From the NCBI GenBank assembly GCA_036655915.1, contig JAVVPE010000059.1, forward strand, positions 1 to 8,337: a stretch of DNA of 8,337 nt, written 5' to 3'. The position numbers and the translations under genes were made by a program. Each line of letters begins with the position of its first letter. The first letter of the stretch is position 1. The notes beneath the pieces were generated by a model. It was not told the DNA's origin. It ran no database searches and saw nothing but the letters and a program-made list of their open reading frames with translations. Source of the DNA: JAVWGW01 sp036655915 (lineage in GTDB: Bacteria > Actinomycetota > Coriobacteriia > Coriobacteriales > Eggerthellaceae). Below, one piece after another: positions 6,340 to 8,337 of the stretch.

Positions 6340-7560
6340 ATGGCCGCACCCGCTCCCACCCCGGCGACCAACTCCGTGGCCACACCTGCGTCCGCCCCGG
6401 CGGCCGACCCCTCTGCCATCCCTGACCACCTTACGTTTCTGCCCGATATGCAGCGCATCGACCCCCGCGTGCGCGAAGCGGTGCTTGCGGCAAAAGATGC
6501 TTTTGACCCGGCGCGCTACACTGCAGAAGATGTGCGCTGCGCCCTTGCTGCCAGCGTGCGTGGTCCCGAACAGTTTGCGGCGCTGCTTTCCCCTGCGGCC
6601 GCAGCGTTTTTGGAAGAAATGGCGCAGGCGGCGCAAAGCGAAAAGCGCCGATTTTTTGGCGACAACGTGTATGTTTTCACGCCGCTGTATCTGGCAAATT
6701 ACTGCGACAATTACTGCATTTATTGCGGCTTTAATTGCCACAACGATATTCGCCGCGCCAAGCTTGAAGGCTCTGCAATCCAGCGCGAAATGCAAGCTAT
6801 CGCCGCCACTGGTTTGGAAGAAATCCTCATTCTAACAGGGGAAAGCCGCACGGCATCAGATGTGGCCTATATTGGGCAGGCCTGCCAGGTGGCGCGCCGC
6901 TATTTTAAAACCATCGGCATAGAAGTGTACCCCATGAACGTGGATGAATACGCGTATTTGCACAGCTGTGGCGTGGATTACGTAACGGTGTTTCAGGAAA
7001 CCTACAACGCCGAAAAATACGAAAAGTTACACCGCGCCGGGCGCAAGCGCATCTTCCCTTATCGCTTTGAAGCGCAGGAACGCGCGCTTTTGGGTGGCAT
7101 GCGGGGGGTGGCCTTTGCTGCGCTGCTGGGGCTCGACGATTTTCGCGCGGATGCTTTTGCCACCGGTATGCACGCCTATCTGCTGCAACGCAAATATCCC
7201 CACGCCGAAATCTCGTTTTCCTGCCCACGCCTGCGCCCCATAGTCAACAACAACAATATCAACCCGCGCGATGTGCACGAACGCCAACTGCTACAAATTA
7301 TGTGTGCCTATCGGCTGTTCATGCCCTTTGCCGGCATCACCATTTCCACGCGCGAACGCGCCGGTTTTCGCAACAATGCTATCAACATTGCGGCCACAAA
7401 AATTTCGGCCGGGGTGTCCACGGGTATCGGCGGCCACGGGAAGGAAGAACAAGGCGACGATCAGTTTGAAATAGCCGATGGGCGCGACCTTGCCCAAGTG
7501 TGCGCCGCCGCGCGCGCCCAAGGCCTGCAGCCAGTCATGAACGATTATGTGTTCGTGTAA
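6340..7560 (+). CDS. thiH: 2-iminoacetate synthase ThiH (radical SAM tyrosine lyase)
   Basis: A 406-residue radical-SAM enzyme that cleaves tyrosine to dehydroglycine (2-iminoacetate) and p-cresol, supplying ThiG. The [4Fe-4S] motif is YCDNYCIYCGF with Cys122, Cys126 and Cys129 (CxxxCxxC). Other marks are VFTPLYLANYC, ILTGESR with the GE motif at 167-168, EVYPMN (195-200), VFQETYNAEKYEKLH (217-231), GALLG-like AALLGLDDFRAD, SFSCPRLRP (292-300) and STRERAGFRNNAI (336-348). The first 30 or so residues are rich in Ala and Pro and precede the conserved region, making the protein longer than E. coli ThiH (377). The ATG is supported by AAGGGGAG at 6326-6333. Use of ThiH instead of the oxidase ThiO suits an anaerobe. 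The last 14 nt overlap the next gene. Confidence 0.96.
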   Translation: MAAPAPTPATNSVATPASAPAADPSAIPDHLTFLPDMQRIDPRVREAVLAAKDAFDPARYTAEDVRCALAASVRGPEQFAALLSPAAAAFLEEMAQAAQSEKRRFFGDNVYVFTPLYLANYCDNYCIYCGFNCHNDIRRAKLEGSAIQREMQAIAATGLEEILILTGESRTASDVAYIGQACQVARRYFKTIGIEVYPMNVDEYAYLHSCGVDYVTVFQETYNAEKYEKLHRAGRKRIFPYRFEAQERALLGGMRGVAFAALLGLDDFRADAFATGMHAYLLQRKYPHAEISFSCPRLRPIVNNNNINPRDVHERQLLQIMCAYRLFMPFAGITISTRERAGFRNNAINIAATKISAGVSTGIGGHGKEEQGDDQFEIADGRDLAQVCAAARAQGLQPVMNDYVFV

Positions 7561-8134
7561 TCTGGGCTATGCCCCCCAACCGCTTCGTCACCTGTGCATA
7601 ACGGCGCGCAATCTGTGTGCGCGACCCTTGCCCGCGCAAGTTGCGCATCTTGCCCAGCTTGGCTGCATCGACACGGTTATTTTGCGCGAAAAAGATATGA
7701 GCGAAGCGGCCTACGAAGCACTTGCCCGCCAGGTGCAAAGGGAATGTGCCTGCGCACAGCTAGATTTTGTGGTGCACAGCTTTAGCGCTGTGGCACGCCG
7801 CCTGGGGTGTGCCACTGTACACCTGCCCCTGCCGCTGTTGCGTGCGCAGGGGCGGCCGCCCGCCATTGCGTGCGTGGGAGCAAGCGTGCATTCGGTGGCG
7901 CAAGCGCTAGAAGCCTGTCAGCTAGGGGCAAACTACCTGGTGGCAAGCCCCATTTTTGCCACAGATTGCAAGCCCGGCCAGCCGGGTCGTGGTGGTGATT
8001 TTCTACGCGAAGTGGTGGCCGCCACAGCGCTGCCGGTGTACGCCCTCGGTGGCATAACTGATACTACCGAACCGCTACTAGCAAGCACAGGCGCCCAAGG
8101 TTTTTGCCGCCAGTCGCATTACATGCGCCTTTAA
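7547..8134 (+). CDS. tenI: TenI/ThiE-family protein, probable thiazole tautomerase
   Basis: A 195-residue TIM-barrel protein of the thiamine-phosphate synthase/TenI family. Seen: ILREKD (45-50), FVVH (74-77), VHLP (91-94), SVHS (113-116), SPIFATDCKPGQPGRG (134-149) and ALGGI (166-170). The TDCK-G-x-x-GRG run and SVHS resemble Bacillus TenI, which tautomerises the thiazole phosphate carboxylate made by ThiG. The NDR motif and the Asp after the VHLGQ-type motif, which bind Mg-pyrophosphate in true ThiE, are not seen (HSF and VHLPLP instead), so ThiE activity is doubtful. ATG 7547 overlaps thiH by 14 nt, has no clear ribosome binding site, and is the only standard start before the conserved region, so coupled translation is likely. 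The protein has 12 cysteines, unusually many. The C terminus GFCRQSHYMRL aligns with the usual GxxxxSxxM ending, so it is complete. Thiamine-phosphate synthase remains the alternative name. Confidence 0.8.
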   Translation: MCSCNLGYAPQPLRHLCITARNLCARPLPAQVAHLAQLGCIDTVILREKDMSEAAYEALARQVQRECACAQLDFVVHSFSAVARRLGCATVHLPLPLLRAQGRPPAIACVGASVHSVAQALEACQLGANYLVASPIFATDCKPGQPGRGGDFLREVVAATALPVYALGGITDTTEPLLASTGAQGFCRQSHYMRL

Positions 8135-8152
8135 CCTGACGCCCCGCATGGT

Positions 8153-8193
8153 GTAGGGGCGGACACACGGGCGGATATGGAATCCGCCCCTAC
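8153..8193. repeat. Palindromic intergenic repeat, copy A
   Basis: A 10-bp perfect inverted repeat (GTAGGGGCGG at 8153-8162, CCGCCCCTAC at 8184-8193) encloses a second, competing hairpin: GGGCGGAT at 8169-8176 with ATCCGCCC at 8182-8189. It lies 19 nt after the end of the last thi gene and could end or stabilise the operon transcript, although no T-run follows. Read on the - strand, 8193-8168 matches copy B at 25 of 26 positions. I recall similar GGGGCGGAT...ATCCGCCC repeats from many gut anaerobes, but I cannot check that here. Confidence 0.8.
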
Positions 8194-8201
8194 GAAAATT
8201 T

Positions 8202-8243
8202 GTCTGCCGATCAGAACCGTATTGTCCGCCGTTCAGAACCGTA
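8202..8243 (+). repeat. Imperfect 22-nt-period tandem repeat between the palindromes
   Basis: The 20 nt at 8202-8221 and at 8224-8243 match at 18 positions (mismatches at 8205/8227 and 8210/8232), both ending TCAGAACCGTA. The second copy runs into the first bases of palindromic copy B. This looks like part of a composite intergenic repeat rather than coding sequence. Confidence 0.65.
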
Positions 8244-8266
8244 GGGGCGGATTCTATATCCGCCCG
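8241..8266. repeat. Palindromic intergenic repeat, copy B
   Basis: GTAGGGGCGGAT followed by TCTAT and ATCCGCCCG forms a hairpin with 8-bp stem (8245-8252 with 8258-8265) and a 5-nt loop. It is the inverted counterpart of 8168-8193, separated by 47 nt, with a single mismatch. A further 11-nt fragment of the repeat, CCGCCCGTGTG, occurs at 8280-8290. Beyond it, to the window end, I see no gene. Confidence 0.75.
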
Positions 8267-8337
8267 CCCGACCTTGGTGCCGCCCGTGTGGGGCACATTT
8301 CAATTGTGTGGAAATTGTGGATGTGTGGCCTACGGTG

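Noticed and set aside
8095..8150. Frameshift at the C terminus of the TenI-like protein
   Set aside because: The +1 frame reads on briefly, but the annotated frame GFCRQSHYMRL already aligns with the expected GxxxxSxxM ending, so no frameshift is needed.
8078..8296. 72-residue reading frame on the - strand across the terminal repeats
   Set aside because: It is made mostly of the palindromic repeat and the antisense of the TenI-like gene; no start context or family.

Overview
The window is a compact, GC-rich stretch in which every gene I can support lies on the + strand. Three observations suggest an anaerobic bacterium of the Coriobacteriia/Eggerthellaceae type: a FixX-type ferredoxin, thiazole biosynthesis that uses the radical-SAM enzyme ThiH rather than the oxygen-dependent ThiO, and a Gram-positive-style lipoprotein. 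This placement is an inference from gene content and base composition; no taxonomic marker is present.

Layout. Positions 3-302 hold fixX, probably the last gene of a fixABCX electron-transfer operon that begins outside the window. It is followed by a 212-nt gap with a strong stem-loop (381-418, probable fixX terminator) and an AT-rich leader carrying a 9-bp direct repeat. From 515 to 8134 seven genes follow almost without gaps (1, 9, 1, 15 and 3 nt, then a 14-nt overlap). They encode a membrane-bound EAL protein with an extracytoplasmic sensor region and a degenerate GGDEF domain; a lipoprotein that joins a solute-binding domain to a 5'-nucleotidase C-terminal-like domain; ThiS; a short ThiF; ThiG; ThiH; and a TenI/ThiE-family protein. 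The last 203 nt are non-coding and hold two inverted copies of a palindromic GTAGGGGCGG-type repeat flanking a short tandem repeat.

How the genes may work together. ThiF activates the C terminus of ThiS, which carries sulfur to ThiG. ThiH makes dehydroglycine from tyrosine, ThiG assembles the thiazole ring, and the TenI-like protein probably tautomerises the product. Genes for the pyrimidine half (thiC, thiD) and a clear thiamine-phosphate synthase are not in the window. The first two genes look like a signalling pair: a surface lipoprotein that binds a ligand and a membrane c-di-GMP phosphodiesterase that could read it, in the manner of NspS-MbaA of Vibrio cholerae. Their tight packing with thiazole genes, the unusual domain fusion in the lipoprotein, and the absence of any TPP riboswitch that I can see make the 515-8134 cluster the most interesting part of the window. 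Start codons of three genes were revised from the longest reading frame on the basis of ribosome binding sites (515, 2835, 4767).
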